Assembly (NCBI RefSeq): GCF_000696225.1
Contig: NZ_BAWN01000022.1
Location: 1 to 51,578, forward strand
Direction of reading: 5' to 3'
DNA: 51,578 nt
DNA from: Serpentinimonas barnesii
Lineage (GTDB): Bacteria; Pseudomonadota; Gammaproteobacteria; Burkholderiales; Burkholderiaceae_C
Numbering within the stretch: the stretch's first letter is position 1; each line of letters begins with the position of its first letter. Below the pieces are notes generated by a model, which saw nothing but the letters and a program-made list of their open reading frames with translations, was not told the DNA's origin and ran no database searches. Positions 8,982-17,327 of this stretch are shown one piece after another. The position numbers and the translations under genes were made by a program.

Positions 8982-9538
8982 GCGGGCTCCGACTGTGCGG
9001 GCGGTGTGGCCACGGGCAGCGCATGCAGGCAGCGGCGCAGCAGCAGCGCGTCTTCGCGGCCGCCGCCCTCGGCCGGGTAGTAGCCGCTTCGCGTCGCCAC
9101 GGTTGCAAAACCGGCCTGCTGGTAGAGCGCCCGCGCGGGCTGGTTGCTGGCACGCACTTCCAGCCACAGCGTTTGCGCCCCTTGGGCCTCGGCGCTTTCA
9201 ATCAGCCGCTGCAGCAGCAAACGGCCCCAACCCTGGCGCGGGCGCGCCGTGGCCAGGTTGTGCAGATGCACCTCGTCGAGCACCGCTTGCGCCACCCAGT
9301 AGCCCAGCAGCAGGCGGCCGTCGGGCAGGGTGAAATCCTCCGGGTCGGGCAGATTATCTGGTGGGCTCGCCGCAGTCCGAAGCAGCAGTTGCGCACTGTG
9401 CCCGGCTTGCAGGGCCTCGGCAAACTGGCGCTCGCTCCACGGGTGCGCATGGGCGCGGCGCTCGAGTGCGCACACGGCCTCTAGGTGCTCGGCTTGCATG
9501 GGGGCCCAGTGCCAGCCCGGCGGCGCAGCGTGGCTCAT
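8978..9538 (-). CDS. rimI: Ribosomal protein alanine N-acetyltransferase RimI (GNAT)
   Basis: The 186-residue protein has a GNAT acetyltransferase fold. The acetyl-CoA loop is seen in LHNLATARPRQGWGRLLLQR, followed by the beta-5 region TLWLEVRASNQPARALYQQ and the strand GFATVATRSGYYP. These are all RimI hallmarks. RimI acetylates the N-terminus of ribosomal protein S18. The reading frame extends upstream, but the ATG at 9538 overlaps the tsaB stop (ATGA) and gives the usual family length. Its position between tsaB and udg is a common betaproteobacterial arrangement. Confidence 0.9.
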   Translation of the reverse strand: MSHAAPPGWHWAPMQAEHLEAVCALERRAHAHPWSERQFAEALQAGHSAQLLLRTAASPPDNLPDPEDFTLPDGRLLLGYWVAQAVLDEVHLHNLATARPRQGWGRLLLQRLIESAEAQGAQTLWLEVRASNQPARALYQQAGFATVATRSGYYPAEGGGREDALLLRRCLHALPVATPPAQSEPA

Positions 9539-10410
9539 GGCGGCCCCGGCTGCGCAGCCAGGCGCTGCGCCTGCAAGGCCGCGCGCTCGGCGGTGGTGAG
9601 CGCGACTTGGTCGCGCACATACAGCGGCTGCGCCTGCTCGGCCGCCACCGCCAGCCCCGCCGCCCAATGCCAGCCCGCCAGCCGCAGCAGCGCCGCCGCG
9701 CTCGGCCAGGCCGGCACCTGCGGCGCCGTGCGCCACGGCAGCGGCAAGCGCTCGGCATAGGTTTCAAGCGCGTTGCTCACCAGCCAGGTGGCTGCGCCGG
9801 CTTCGTCTTGCAGCCACTCCAGCGGCAGCGCTTCGGGCGCGCACAGGCGCGGTGCCCCCTCTAGGCGCCAGCCTGCGTCGCCCGCCGACCCACCGCGCCA
9901 ACGCAGCTCGGCCACGTAGAGCTCGCCCATGCGCGCATCCAGCGCCGCCACCAAGCGGGTAGGCCGGGCCTGCCCTTGCCCTAGCAAAGCCCTTGGCACA
10001 GCCCCGCTCCACAGCCCCCGGGCGCATCCAGTGTGCCAGCCCTCGTCGCCCAGCGCCAGCAAGGTGCTGATGGGCAGCACCGGCACCCCGCCCGGGCGCG
10101 CCGCCAGCGCCAGCCCCTGCACCACCGCGCAGGCGCTGCGCAAGCCGGTAAAAGCCCCCGGCCCCTGGCCAAAAGCGATCGCATCGAGCTCCGCCAAACG
10201 CCAACCCAAGCCCTGCAGCAGCTCCAGCAGGCGCGGCAGCAGCGTGGCCGAAGCCTGTGCACCGCCTTCGCCCTCGTAGGCCGCCAGCGCCGCGCCACCG
10301 GCCGGGCCCAGCGCCACGCTCAGGCGCTCGGTGCTGGTCTCGATCGCCAGCACGCGCCGCGCCGCCGGTCTGGGCGGGCAGGCGGGCGAAGTGTAGCTAG
10401 GCGGGTTCAT
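9535..10410 (-). CDS. tsaB: tRNA t6A biosynthesis protein TsaB
   Basis: The 291-residue ASKHA-fold protein is the structural partner of TsaD in the complex that transfers threonylcarbamoyl to A37 of tRNAs reading ANN codons. The N-terminal ATP-fold strand VLAIETSTERLSVAL and the diagnostic GPGAFTGLRSACAVVQGLA identify it. It is longer than E. coli TsaB (231) through Ala/Gly-rich insertions in the C-terminal half. It heads the tsaB-rimI-udg operon. The t6A enzyme of the preceding step, TsaC, is coded at 43808. Confidence 0.92.
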   Translation of the reverse strand: MNPPSYTSPACPPRPAARRVLAIETSTERLSVALGPAGGAALAAYEGEGGAQASATLLPRLLELLQGLGWRLAELDAIAFGQGPGAFTGLRSACAVVQGLALAARPGGVPVLPISTLLALGDEGWHTGCARGLWSGAVPRALLGQGQARPTRLVAALDARMGELYVAELRWRGGSAGDAGWRLEGAPRLCAPEALPLEWLQDEAGAATWLVSNALETYAERLPLPWRTAPQVPAWPSAAALLRLAGWHWAAGLAVAAEQAQPLYVRDQVALTTAERAALQAQRLAAQPGPP

Positions 10411-10468
10411 GGCTTTCGATTATCCTGCCTGATCGGCCCTGCCGCTTGGGCGGCGCTGGCCTTGTGCG

Positions 10469-10490
10469 GGTGCCATGGTGCCATGGTGCC
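10469..10490. repeat. 8-base tandem repeat between tsaB and an antitoxin gene
   Basis: GGTGCCAT occurs twice and is followed by GGTGCC, in the 134-base gap between the divergent tsaB and Phd-like genes. It could be part of an operator for the antitoxin, but no function can be assigned. The rest of the gap shows no clear promoter. Confidence 0.4.
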
Positions 10491-10544
10491 GATTCAACGG
10501 GGTAGCTGCTAAACTGGCAGTGTGCTGTTACCAAGAGGTGCCCT

Positions 10545-10802
10545 ATGCATACGTGGCCGGTTCAGGATGCCCAAGCGCGATTCAACGATTTACTCCAGGC
10601 CTGCTTGGACGAGGGGCCGCAAATCGTGACCCAAAGGGGTGCGCAAGCGGCCGTTTTGGTACCCATTGGGCAGTGGCAGCGCTTGCAGGCCACGGCCCGC
10701 CCCACTCTCAAGCAGCTGCTGCTTTCCGATCACGCCCGCGCGGATATGGTGTTGCCGAACCGAGGTCGGTCGCGCCGTCGGGTCGTGCTGGATCAAGTCT
10801 GA
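10545..10802 (+). CDS. Phd/YefM-type antitoxin without a partner toxin
   Basis: The 85-residue protein begins with the Phd/YefM fold: VQDAQARFNDLLQACLDEGPQ is the dimerising helix region and IVTQRGAQAAVLVPI the beta strand pair. These proteins bind DNA as dimers and neutralise a toxin, for this subclass usually a VapC-like PIN nuclease coded directly downstream. Here the next 134 bases contain no open frame resembling a toxin, and dacB follows. It is therefore an orphan antitoxin, possibly left after toxin loss or acting on a toxin elsewhere. A spaced GAGGTG site precedes the ATG. Confidence 0.8.
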   Translation: MHTWPVQDAQARFNDLLQACLDEGPQIVTQRGAQAAVLVPIGQWQRLQATARPTLKQLLLSDHARADMVLPNRGRSRRRVVLDQV

Positions 10803-10936
10803 TTCAGCCATGTGCATGGGATTGCCAAAGCCACCCTAATTTGCCCCCAGACTCGCGCACCGACTTCCGTCTCGCATCGGCACCCTAGGACGCGAAATGC
10901 GGGCGTTCTCAATGCACGATCCGGGAAGAATGCACC

Positions 10937-12523
10937 ATGCCACCCTTGACCACCCCCCGCACCGTTTGGCCCCAGCAGCACCCGCTGGCCCTGGGTCTGG
11001 GCCTGCTGCTGTGCAGCAGCCTAGCGTGGGCGGCGCCCACATCAGCCCACCCAGCAGCCTCCACCAGCCCACCCAACGCCAGCACCACCCTCAGCAGCGC
11101 CACCACCACCCTGCCCCCCACCGTGGCCAACGCGCTGCGCGCCGCCGCCGTGCCGCCCGAGGCGCTGGCGCTGTTTGTGGCCCCGGCGCAGCCCGGTGCC
11201 GCGCCCTGGCTGGCGCAGCAGCACACCGAGCCCTTCAACCCCGCTTCCGCCCTTAAATTGGTCACCAGCCTGGCGGCGCTGGAGCTGCTCGGCCCCGGCC
11301 ACGTCTGGCGCACCGAGGTCTATAGCAGCGGCACCCTGCGCGACGGCGTGCTGCACGGCAACCTCTACCTGCGCGGCGGCGGCGACCCAACCTTGGTAAC
11401 CGAAAAACTCTGGCTGCTGCTGCACCGGGTGCAGGCGCTGGGCATCGAGCGCATTGCGGGCGACATCGTGCTCGACCGCAGCGCCTTTGCCGAGCCCGAA
11501 GTCGATCCCGCCGCCTTCAACGACGAGCCGCTGCGCGCCTACAACGCCGGGCCAGACGCGCTGCTGGTCAACTTTCGCGCTCAGGTGTTGCGCTTCAGCC
11601 CCGATGTGGCGGCGGGCGTGGCGCGCATCAGCGCCGAGCCACCGCTGGCCGGGGTGCAGATGCCGGCCACGGTGCCGCTCCTACCCGCCACACCGGCACA
11701 GGCTACACCAGCGGCCCATCGTGCAAGCGCAGCCCATGCAACAGAGGCCGCAGCCGCCTGCGGCGACTGGCGCGCAGCCCTGCGTGCCGATTTCACCCAC
11801 CCCTTGCAGCCGCGTTTTGGCGGTGGTTTCCCGGCCGCTTGCGGCGTACGCCACTGGCCGCTGGCGCACCCCGAGCCGCGCCGCATGGCCGAGCGCGCCG
11901 TGCAGGCGCTGTGGCTGGCCAGTGGCGGCCGGCTCGATGGCCGCGTGCGCGAAGGCAGCGTGCCCGCCGGCGCCACCGAACGCCTGGTGTTCGAGTCGCC
12001 CCCGCTGGCCGAAGTGGTGCGCGATGCCAACAAGTTCAGCAACAACGTCATGGCCCAGCACCTGCTGCTCGCGCTCAGCCAGGGCGACGGTGCCGCCACT
12101 TTCGAGCGCTCGCGCCAGCGCCTGCAGCCCTGGTGGCTGGCGCGCTTCGGCCCCGATCTGCCCCTGCCCCAAGTGGGCAACGGCTCGGGCCTGAGCCGCG
12201 ACGGCCGCGCCACCGCGCTGGCGCTGGGGCGGCTGCTGCAACACGCCTACGCCTCACACGCCATGCCCGACCTGATGGCCTCGTTGCCGGCCAGCGGGCT
12301 CGACGGCACGCTGCGGCGCAGCCGCATGGGTGCGGGGCTGGCGCACCTCAAAACCGGCAGCCTGCGCGACGTGCAAGCCCTGGCCGGCTACGTACACCGC
12401 CCCGACGGCTCGCGGCTGGTGCTGGTGGCGCTGGTCAACCACACCAACGCCCACGCCACCCGCCCGGCGCTCGATGCGCTGGTGCAGTGGGCCGCCAGCG
12501 CAACGGCCCCGCGGCAGCGCTGA
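10937..12523 (+). CDS. dacB: D-alanyl-D-alanine carboxypeptidase/endopeptidase (PBP4)
   Basis: The 528-residue protein belongs to peptidase family S13. A signal peptide covers about residues 1-32 (LLLCSSLAWA). The penicillin-binding motifs are SALK (Ser104-Lys107, catalytic), SNN in NKFSNNVMAQ and KTG in HLKTGSL. A family insertion domain lies between the first two. PBP4 cleaves D-Ala-D-Ala ends and crosslinks in periplasmic peptidoglycan. A Ser/Thr/Pro-rich spacer (about 36-60) follows the signal peptide. An insertion at about 248-270 (Ala/Thr-rich) looks lineage-specific. It ends one base before the end of the convergent FAH-family gene. Confidence 0.95.
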   Translation: MPPLTTPRTVWPQQHPLALGLGLLLCSSLAWAAPTSAHPAASTSPPNASTTLSSATTTLPPTVANALRAAAVPPEALALFVAPAQPGAAPWLAQQHTEPFNPASALKLVTSLAALELLGPGHVWRTEVYSSGTLRDGVLHGNLYLRGGGDPTLVTEKLWLLLHRVQALGIERIAGDIVLDRSAFAEPEVDPAAFNDEPLRAYNAGPDALLVNFRAQVLRFSPDVAAGVARISAEPPLAGVQMPATVPLLPATPAQATPAAHRASAAHATEAAAACGDWRAALRADFTHPLQPRFGGGFPAACGVRHWPLAHPEPRRMAERAVQALWLASGGRLDGRVREGSVPAGATERLVFESPPLAEVVRDANKFSNNVMAQHLLLALSQGDGAATFERSRQRLQPWWLARFGPDLPLPQVGNGSGLSRDGRATALALGRLLQHAYASHAMPDLMASLPASGLDGTLRRSRMGAGLAHLKTGSLRDVQALAGYVHRPDGSRLVLVALVNHTNAHATRPALDALVQWAASATAPRQR

Positions 12524-12524
12524 T

Positions 12525-13226
12525 TCAAGCCACCGGCCCAATCGCCACGCTCAGCTCGCCCACCCCCTCGACCCAGCCGCGCAACTGGTCGCCCGGCTGC
12601 ACCGGCCCCACGCCCTCGGGGGTGCCGGTGTAGATCAGGTCGCCGGGTTGCAAGTGGTAAAAGCGCGACAAGTCGGCGATCAGCTCGGGGATGCTCCAGA
12701 TCAGTTGATTGGTGCGGGCCGATTGCCGCGTCTGGCCATTCACTTGCAGCCCGATCGCCGCAGGTGCCAGCACCTGCCCCGGCAGCGGCAGCAGCTCGGA
12801 GCAAACCGCGCCGTGCTCCACGTCCTTGCCCAAGTCCCACGGGCGGCCCAGCTCGCGCGCTGCCTGTTGCAGGTCGCGCCGCGTCATGTCGAGCCCAACC
12901 GCGTAGCCGTAAATCAGCTCGTGCACCTGCTCGGGTGCCACCCGAAAACCGGGCCGGTGCAGCGCCACCACCAGCTCGACTTCGTAGTGGAAGTTGGCCG
13001 TGCCGGGCGGGTAGGGCAGGGTGCTGCCGCTCGGGGTCAGCGCGCTGGCCGACTTGGTGAAATAAAACGGCGTCTCGCGCGCCTTGTCCACCGTAAAACC
13101 CATTTCAGCGGCGTGCGCGGCGTAGTTGCGACCGACAAAAAACAGCCGGTTCACGGGAAAGTGCTGCGGGCTGCCCAAAATCGGCAGCGCGGTGACGGGC
13201 GGGGGGGCGAAAAGGTAGTTACTCAT
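12525..13226 (-). CDS. Fumarylacetoacetate hydrolase family protein (fumarylpyruvate-hydrolase-like)
   Basis: The 233-residue protein has the FAH fold. The N-terminal FFVGRNYAAHAAEMG and the metal-binding acidic residues in HYEVELVVAL and VGLDMTRRD are diagnostic. The C-terminal LQPGDLIYTGTPEGVGPV forms the rest of the active site. Family members hydrolyse or decarboxylate acylpyruvates with Mg2+ (fumarylpyruvate hydrolase, oxaloacetate decarboxylase), and the exact substrate cannot be told from sequence. Its ATG overlaps the stop of the ParE-like toxin gene (ATGA), so it appears to be transcribed from the toxin-antitoxin promoter, an unusual context. Confidence 0.9.
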   Translation of the reverse strand: MSNYLFAPPPVTALPILGSPQHFPVNRLFFVGRNYAAHAAEMGFTVDKARETPFYFTKSASALTPSGSTLPYPPGTANFHYEVELVVALHRPGFRVAPEQVHELIYGYAVGLDMTRRDLQQAARELGRPWDLGKDVEHGAVCSELLPLPGQVLAPAAIGLQVNGQTRQSARTNQLIWSIPELIADLSRFYHLQPGDLIYTGTPEGVGPVQPGDQLRGWVEGVGELSVAIGPVA

Positions 13227-13534
13227 GGTTTGGGTTGGTTTAAGTAGCCCGCCTCTTTCTGGTGCCGGAATGCCAAGACATACACCGTATCGTCGGCGGA
13301 CTCATGGCGATACAGCGCCACATAGCCGGAGTCCCCGAAGGCAATCACCAACTCGCGCAGCTCGGGCATGTCAGGGAACGGCCGACCGATGTCGGGGAAG
13401 GTTTCCAACAGCAGGAATTGCCGCTCTATGGCTTGTCCGGCCCGCCTGGCGGCATCCGGGGCCTTGGCGGCGAGGAACTTCCGGCATCGCTCCAAGCCTT
13501 CGGCTGCGCCCTCGGTAACAATTACTTGTGGCAC
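13223..13534 (-). CDS. ParE/RelE-superfamily toxin
   Basis: The 103-residue protein shows the ParE fold pattern: an N-terminal strand VIVTEGAAEGLER, two helices (FLAAKAPDAARRAGQAIERQFLLL) and the segment FPDIGRPFPDMPELRELVI. C-terminal strands GYVALYRH and VYVLAFRHQKEAGY follow. ParE toxins act on gyrase and RelE toxins on ribosome-bound mRNA. The helix length and RRAGQAIE region favour ParE, but the target is inferred. The GTG start at 13534 lies 13 bases inside the end of the antitoxin gene, as is usual for this type of pair. Confidence 0.85.
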   Translation of the reverse strand: MPQVIVTEGAAEGLERCRKFLAAKAPDAARRAGQAIERQFLLLETFPDIGRPFPDMPELRELVIAFGDSGYVALYRHESADDTVYVLAFRHQKEAGYLNQPKP

Positions 13535-13794
13535 TCAGGCACCGCCCTTTCGGCTTCGGTGCCCCAGGTGTTCAACCAGGTGCGCATTTCTTGGCCGGTG
13601 AGATGCCGGCCGGTTTCTTTGTAGGCCGCCCAAGAGGTCAAGGCTTCCTGCTTGAAACGCTCGCTTGCTTCCTCGCGCTCGACGTATTGTTGGATGGCTT
13701 CGAGCATGATCCAGTGCGGCGAACGGCGGCGCTGGCCGGCCAGATGGTGGACACGACTTTTCAGTGTGTCGTCAATCTTGAGAGACGTTGCCAT
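13522..13794 (-). CDS. Ribbon-helix-helix antitoxin (ParD/CopG-like)
   Basis: The 90-residue protein starts MATSLKIDDTLKSRVHHLA, a ribbon-helix-helix DNA-binding strand and first helix, followed by RRRSPHWIMLEAIQQYVEREE. A C-terminal helical region should wrap the toxin. The ATG at 13794 was preferred over an upstream in-frame start because it begins exactly at the RHH strand. It precedes and overlaps the toxin gene. A TAGTA-N8-TACTA inverted repeat 20-36 bases upstream may be its operator. Confidence 0.85.
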   Translation of the reverse strand: MATSLKIDDTLKSRVHHLAGQRRRSPHWIMLEAIQQYVEREEASERFKQEALTSWAAYKETGRHLTGQEMRTWLNTWGTEAERAVPECHK

Positions 13795-13812
13795 AGCGGG
13801 CCTCTTATCACG

Positions 13813-13830
13813 TAGTAACACCAAGTACTA
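13813..13830 (-). promoter_or_regulatory. Possible operator of the ParD/ParE-like operon
   Basis: TAGTA, eight bases and TACTA form an inverted repeat 19 bases upstream of the antitoxin ATG, in a short AT-rich stretch. RHH antitoxins usually bind such palindromes over their own promoter. This is position-based inference, and no clear -35/-10 pair was fixed. Confidence 0.4.
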
Positions 13831-13886
13831 ATGTAACTCTTTCCTTTCGCCGAGTCCAGCCCTTTGCGTTGAAGCTGCCCCGGCTT

Positions 13887-13912
13887 GTCGCGCAAGTTAG
13901 GCCTAGCGCGAC
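13887..13912 (-). other. Hairpin downstream of the chemoreceptor gene
   Basis: GTCGCGC and GCGCGAC pair perfectly (7 bases) around a 12-base loop. It lies about 110 bases after the chemoreceptor stop and upstream of the toxin-antitoxin operon. No T-run follows on the minus strand, so it may be an mRNA 3'-end structure. The remainder of 13831-14020 shows nothing recognisable. Confidence 0.35.
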
Positions 13913-14020
13913 ACCACCACCAAGCGCCGCGCCTTGCTGGTCTGCGTGCCCAACAACCACAGCCCAACCAATGCGCTCGAGTGGGAGCCGGGGCGCTTCC
14001 CCGCCCAACAAAACCACCCC

Positions 14021-15868
14021 TCAAAACGAAGTCCAGTCCCCTTCGGCTTCGGCCTTGGGTTTGGCGGTGGGAGGCAGCGCACGCGCAGGGGGCGCGAGGC
14101 GGCTTTGGGCCGCAGCGGGGCGCGGGGCGGACATGCGCGCCGATGCGGAACCTGATTGGCCCGCGGGTGCAGCGCGAGACGCTGATGCGGCACCCGCGCC
14201 ACGGGCAGCCGATGCAGCGGGCGGTGCGGCTCTGTATGCAGCGGGCACAGCGGCCCTGGGTGCTGGCGCCGTGCGCGCCGGGGCCGCTGCACCACCTGCC
14301 CCACGCCCCACATCGCCCTGGTCCAGCTTGAACTGGCCCACCAGCGCGATCAAATGCGCCGCCTGGCCCTTGAGGCTCTCGGATGCGGCCGCGCTTTGCT
14401 CGACCAGCGCGGCGTTTTGCTGCGTGGCGTGATCGAGCTGCTGCACCGCTTGCCCGATCTGCCCGATGCCTTCGGACTGCTCGTTGCTGGCGGCGCTGAT
14501 TTCGGCGATCAAATCGGTCACGCGCTTGACCTGGGAGACGATCTCGCCCACGCTCTGGCCGGCCTGCGCCACCAGTTGCGAGCCTTGCTCGACGCGCTGC
14601 ACGCTGGCCCCGATCAGCTCCTTGATCTCTTTGGCTGCGGCGGCGCTGCGCCCGGCCAGGCTGCGCACCTCGGAGGCCACCACGGCAAAGCCGCGCCCTT
14701 GCTCGCCCGCGCGCGCCGCTTCCACGGCGGCGTTCAGGGCCAGGATGTTGGTCTGGAAAGCGATGCCGTCGATCACGCCGATGATGTCGGCGATTTTTTG
14801 GCTGCTGGCGCTGATCTCTTGCATGGTTCCCACCACCCGGCCCACCACCGCCCCACCTTGCTCGGCAGCGGCGCTGGCCCCGGCGGCGATCTGGCTGGCG
14901 GCGCGCGCGGTTTCGGCGTTTTGCTTGACGGTGGCGGTGAGCTGCTCCATGCTGGCCGCGGTTTGCTCTAGGCTAGACGCTTGCTGCTCGGTGCGCTGCG
15001 ACAAATCGGCGTTGCCGCTGGCAATTTCGCTCGCCCCGGTGCTGATCGAGTCGGCGCTGGTGCGCACCTCGCCCACCACCCGCGCCAAGCTGGCGTTCAT
15101 GGCGGCCAGGGCGCGCAGCAATTCAGCCACCTGATCGTGCCCGCTGGGCTCGAAGTGCGCGCTCAAATCGCCCGCCGCCACGGTTTGCGCCACGAGCAGC
15201 GCCTGCTCCAGCGGCCGTGTGATCGAGCGCGCAATGGCCCAAGCCAACAGACCACCCAGCAGCAGCCCGAGCAGGGTGCCCGCGATCATGATCACGTTGA
15301 CGGCTTGGTTGGTGGCGTTGATGGCTTGGTACTTTTCTTGCACCAAGCTGTTTTCCACATCTTTGAGCCCGTCTAGGGTGGGGGTGAACGCGCGCTGCAG
15401 ATCGCTCATGCGGGCCTGGTACAGCGCCTTGGCTTGCTCGGGCTGCCCGGCCAATATGGCATCCATGATCGGCAGCAGCCCCTGCGCCACATAGGCTTGG
15501 CGCGCCGTGGCAAAGGCGGCATCGGCCTGCTGTTCAGCGGCAGATTTTTCGCCCACCAGATGCTCCTCCCAGATCTGGTTGATTTTTTGAAGGTTGGCGC
15601 GCAGCTCGGTGTTGCGCGCCTGCACGTTCTCGGGCGCAGGGTCGAGCAGCGCATCCATCACCAGCACCCGGTTGCGCTGCACCATGTAGGTCATGTCTTT
15701 GAGCTTGGCCTGCGAAAGCACGCTCTCTTGGTAAAGCGACTCGGCCTGCACGTACATCCGATCGGTGGCTACAAAGCCCACCACCGCCAGCGCCAACATG
15801 AGCGCCAGCAAAACGGCGCTAAGCAAGCCCAAGCGCGGGCCAATTTTTAGGTCTTGCAGCAGGTTCAT
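14021..15868 (-). CDS. Methyl-accepting chemotaxis protein with C-terminal docking pentapeptide
   Basis: The 615-residue inner-membrane chemoreceptor has TM1 at about residues 11-33, a periplasmic four-helix-bundle sensor (about 34-189), TM2 at 190-213 and HAMP at about 214-266. A cytoplasmic signalling domain follows. The hairpin tip is [20 protein letters not shown], the CheA/CheW contact region. After the signalling domain, a 75-residue Ala/Pro-rich tail ends in DWTSF. This resembles the NWETF tether by which E. coli Tar/Tsr bind CheR and CheB. The ATG at 15868 starts at a conserved [11 protein letters not shown] membrane lead, although the frame is open further upstream. No chemotaxis signalling genes adjoin it. 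The ligand is unknown. Confidence 0.93.
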   Translation of the reverse strand: MNLLQDLKIGPRLGLLSAVLLALMLALAVVGFVATDRMYVQAESLYQESVLSQAKLKDMTYMVQRNRVLVMDALLDPAPENVQARNTELRANLQKINQIWEEHLVGEKSAAEQQADAAFATARQAYVAQGLLPIMDAILAGQPEQAKALYQARMSDLQRAFTPTLDGLKDVENSLVQEKYQAINATNQAVNVIMIAGTLLGLLLGGLLAWAIARSITRPLEQALLVAQTVAAGDLSAHFEPSGHDQVAELLRALAAMNASLARVVGEVRTSADSISTGASEIASGNADLSQRTEQQASSLEQTAASMEQLTATVKQNAETARAASQIAAGASAAAEQGGAVVGRVVGTMQEISASSQKIADIIGVIDGIAFQTNILALNAAVEAARAGEQGRGFAVVASEVRSLAGRSAAAAKEIKELIGASVQRVEQGSQLVAQAGQSVGEIVSQVKRVTDLIAEISAASNEQSEGIGQIGQAVQQLDHATQQNAALVEQSAAASESLKGQAAHLIALVGQFKLDQGDVGRGAGGAAAPARTAPAPRAAVPAAYRAAPPAASAARGAGAASASRAAPAGQSGSASARMSAPRPAAAQSRLAPPARALPPTAKPKAEAEGDWTSF

Positions 15869-16029
15869 GCGCAGTCTCGTGGTTGTGGGGCAATGAGGTG
15901 AAAAACGGTCGGCGCCAAGGCCAAGCATCGGCTGGATGCCACCGCTGGCATTTTGCATGAAAAAAACGACATTTCCCCCATTCCCAAGGTCACGCACCCC
16001 CGCCCCCGCCTTGATGCGAAAATCCCCCC

Positions 16030-17325
16030 ATGGATGCACCCGCCTACACCCCCGAACTCCTGCACCGCATGGGCCAGCAGGCGCGCGCCGCCGCCGCCCA
16101 AATGGCCTGCGCCAGCGCCGCACGCAAGGCCGCCGCGCTGCGCGGCCTAGCCGCTTTGCTGCGCAGCCACACCGAGCCGCTGCAAGCCGCCAACGCGCTC
16201 GACCTGGAGCGCGCGCGCAGCGCCGGACTGGCCGAGCCGCTGCTCGACCGCTTGCGCCTAAGCCCGGCCGCGCTCGAAACCTGCGCCCTGGGCTGCGAGC
16301 AACTGGCCGCCATGCCCGAGCTCATCGGCACCGTGAGCGGTTTGCAGCAGCAGCCCAGCGGCATCCGCGTGGGGCAGATGCGCGTGCCCATCGGCGTCTT
16401 TGGCATGATCTACGAGAGCCGCCCCAACGTCACCATCGAAGCCGCGTCGCTGGCCATCAAGAGCGGCAACGCGGCCATATTGCGCGGCGGCTCCGAGGCC
16501 ATAGCCAGCAACCGCGCCCTGGCCGCGCTGGTGCAGCAGGCGCTGGGCGCAGCCGGTCTGCCGCCCGACGCGGTGCAGCTCGTTCCCTGCACCGACCGCG
16601 CCGCCGTGGGCCAGCTCATCGCCATGCCGCAGTATGTGGATGTGATCATCCCGCGCGGCGGCAAGGGCCTGATCGAGCGCATCAGCGCCGAAGCCAAGGT
16701 GCCGGTGATCAAGCACCTCGACGGCAACTGCCACACCTACGTCGATCACCCCTGCGACCTGGCGCTGGCCTTAAAAGTGACCGACAACGCCAAAACGCAA
16801 AAATACAGCCCCTGCAACGCCACCGAAAGCCTGCTGGTGGCGCGCGCCGTTGCAGCCGAGTTTTTGCCGCAGATCGGCGCCGTGTTTGCCGCCAAGGGCG
16901 TGGAAATGCGCTGCTGCCCCGAGTCTTTGCAGATTCTCCAGTCCTCCACCCAACTCAGCCCCGCCCCCCTGCTCAGCCCCGCCACCGAGGCCGACTGGAG
17001 CACCGAATACCTCGCCCCCATCATCAGCATCAAGCTGGTGGCGGGGCTGGACGAAGCCATTGCGCACATCAACCGCTACTCCAGCCACCACACCGACGCC
17101 ATCCTCACCACCGACCACGGCCATGCGCAGCGCTTTTTGCGCGAGGTCGATTCCAGCAGCGTGATGGTCAACACCAGCACCCGCTTTGCCGACGGCTTCG
17201 AGTACGGGCTGGGGGCCGAAATCGGCATTTCTACCGACAAATTCCACGCTCGCGGCCCGGTCGGGGTCGAGGGCCTGACCTCGCTCAAGTACGTGGTGCT
17301 GGGCGAAGGCCAGGTGCGCGTCTGA
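16030..17325 (+). CDS. proA: Gamma-glutamyl phosphate reductase
   Basis: The 431-residue protein reduces gamma-glutamyl phosphate with NADPH to glutamate semialdehyde, the second step of proline synthesis. Its aldehyde-dehydrogenase-type fold shows [18 protein letters not shown] (nucleotide side), ILRGGSEAI and the catalytic Cys in [11 protein letters not shown]. The C-terminal motifs are [17 protein letters not shown] and [11 protein letters not shown]. Length and motifs are full and standard. It is divergent from the chemoreceptor gene, with 161 bases between, and the downstream J-domain-like gene starts 2 bases after its stop. Confidence 0.96.
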   Translation: MDAPAYTPELLHRMGQQARAAAAQMACASAARKAAALRGLAALLRSHTEPLQAANALDLERARSAGLAEPLLDRLRLSPAALETCALGCEQLAAMPELIGTVSGLQQQPSGIRVGQMRVPIGVFGMIYESRPNVTIEAASLAIKSGNAAILRGGSEAIASNRALAALVQQALGAAGLPPDAVQLVPCTDRAAVGQLIAMPQYVDVIIPRGGKGLIERISAEAKVPVIKHLDGNCHTYVDHPCDLALALKVTDNAKTQKYSPCNATESLLVARAVAAEFLPQIGAVFAAKGVEMRCCPESLQILQSSTQLSPAPLLSPATEADWSTEYLAPIISIKLVAGLDEAIAHINRYSSHHTDAILTTDHGHAQRFLREVDSSSVMVNTSTRFADGFEYGLGAEIGISTDKFHARGPVGVEGLTSLKYVVLGEGQVRV

Positions 17326-17327
17326 CC

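Noticed and set aside
15937-15950. TGCCA-N4-TGGCA inverted repeat between the chemoreceptor and proA as a regulator site
   Set aside because: It is only 5 bases per arm and common by chance in GC-rich DNA, with no matching site near other genes here.
15901-15968. Flagellar sigma-28 promoter for the chemoreceptor at 14021
   Set aside because: A GCCGAT-like element is present, but no TAAA-type -35 lies at the proper distance.
15936-17327. Long open frame upstream of and joined to the J-domain-like gene, which would give an 893-residue protein
   Set aside because: It runs over proA in another frame and has the Arg/Ala/Pro composition of GC-rich shadow frames. The real gene starts at ATG 17328.
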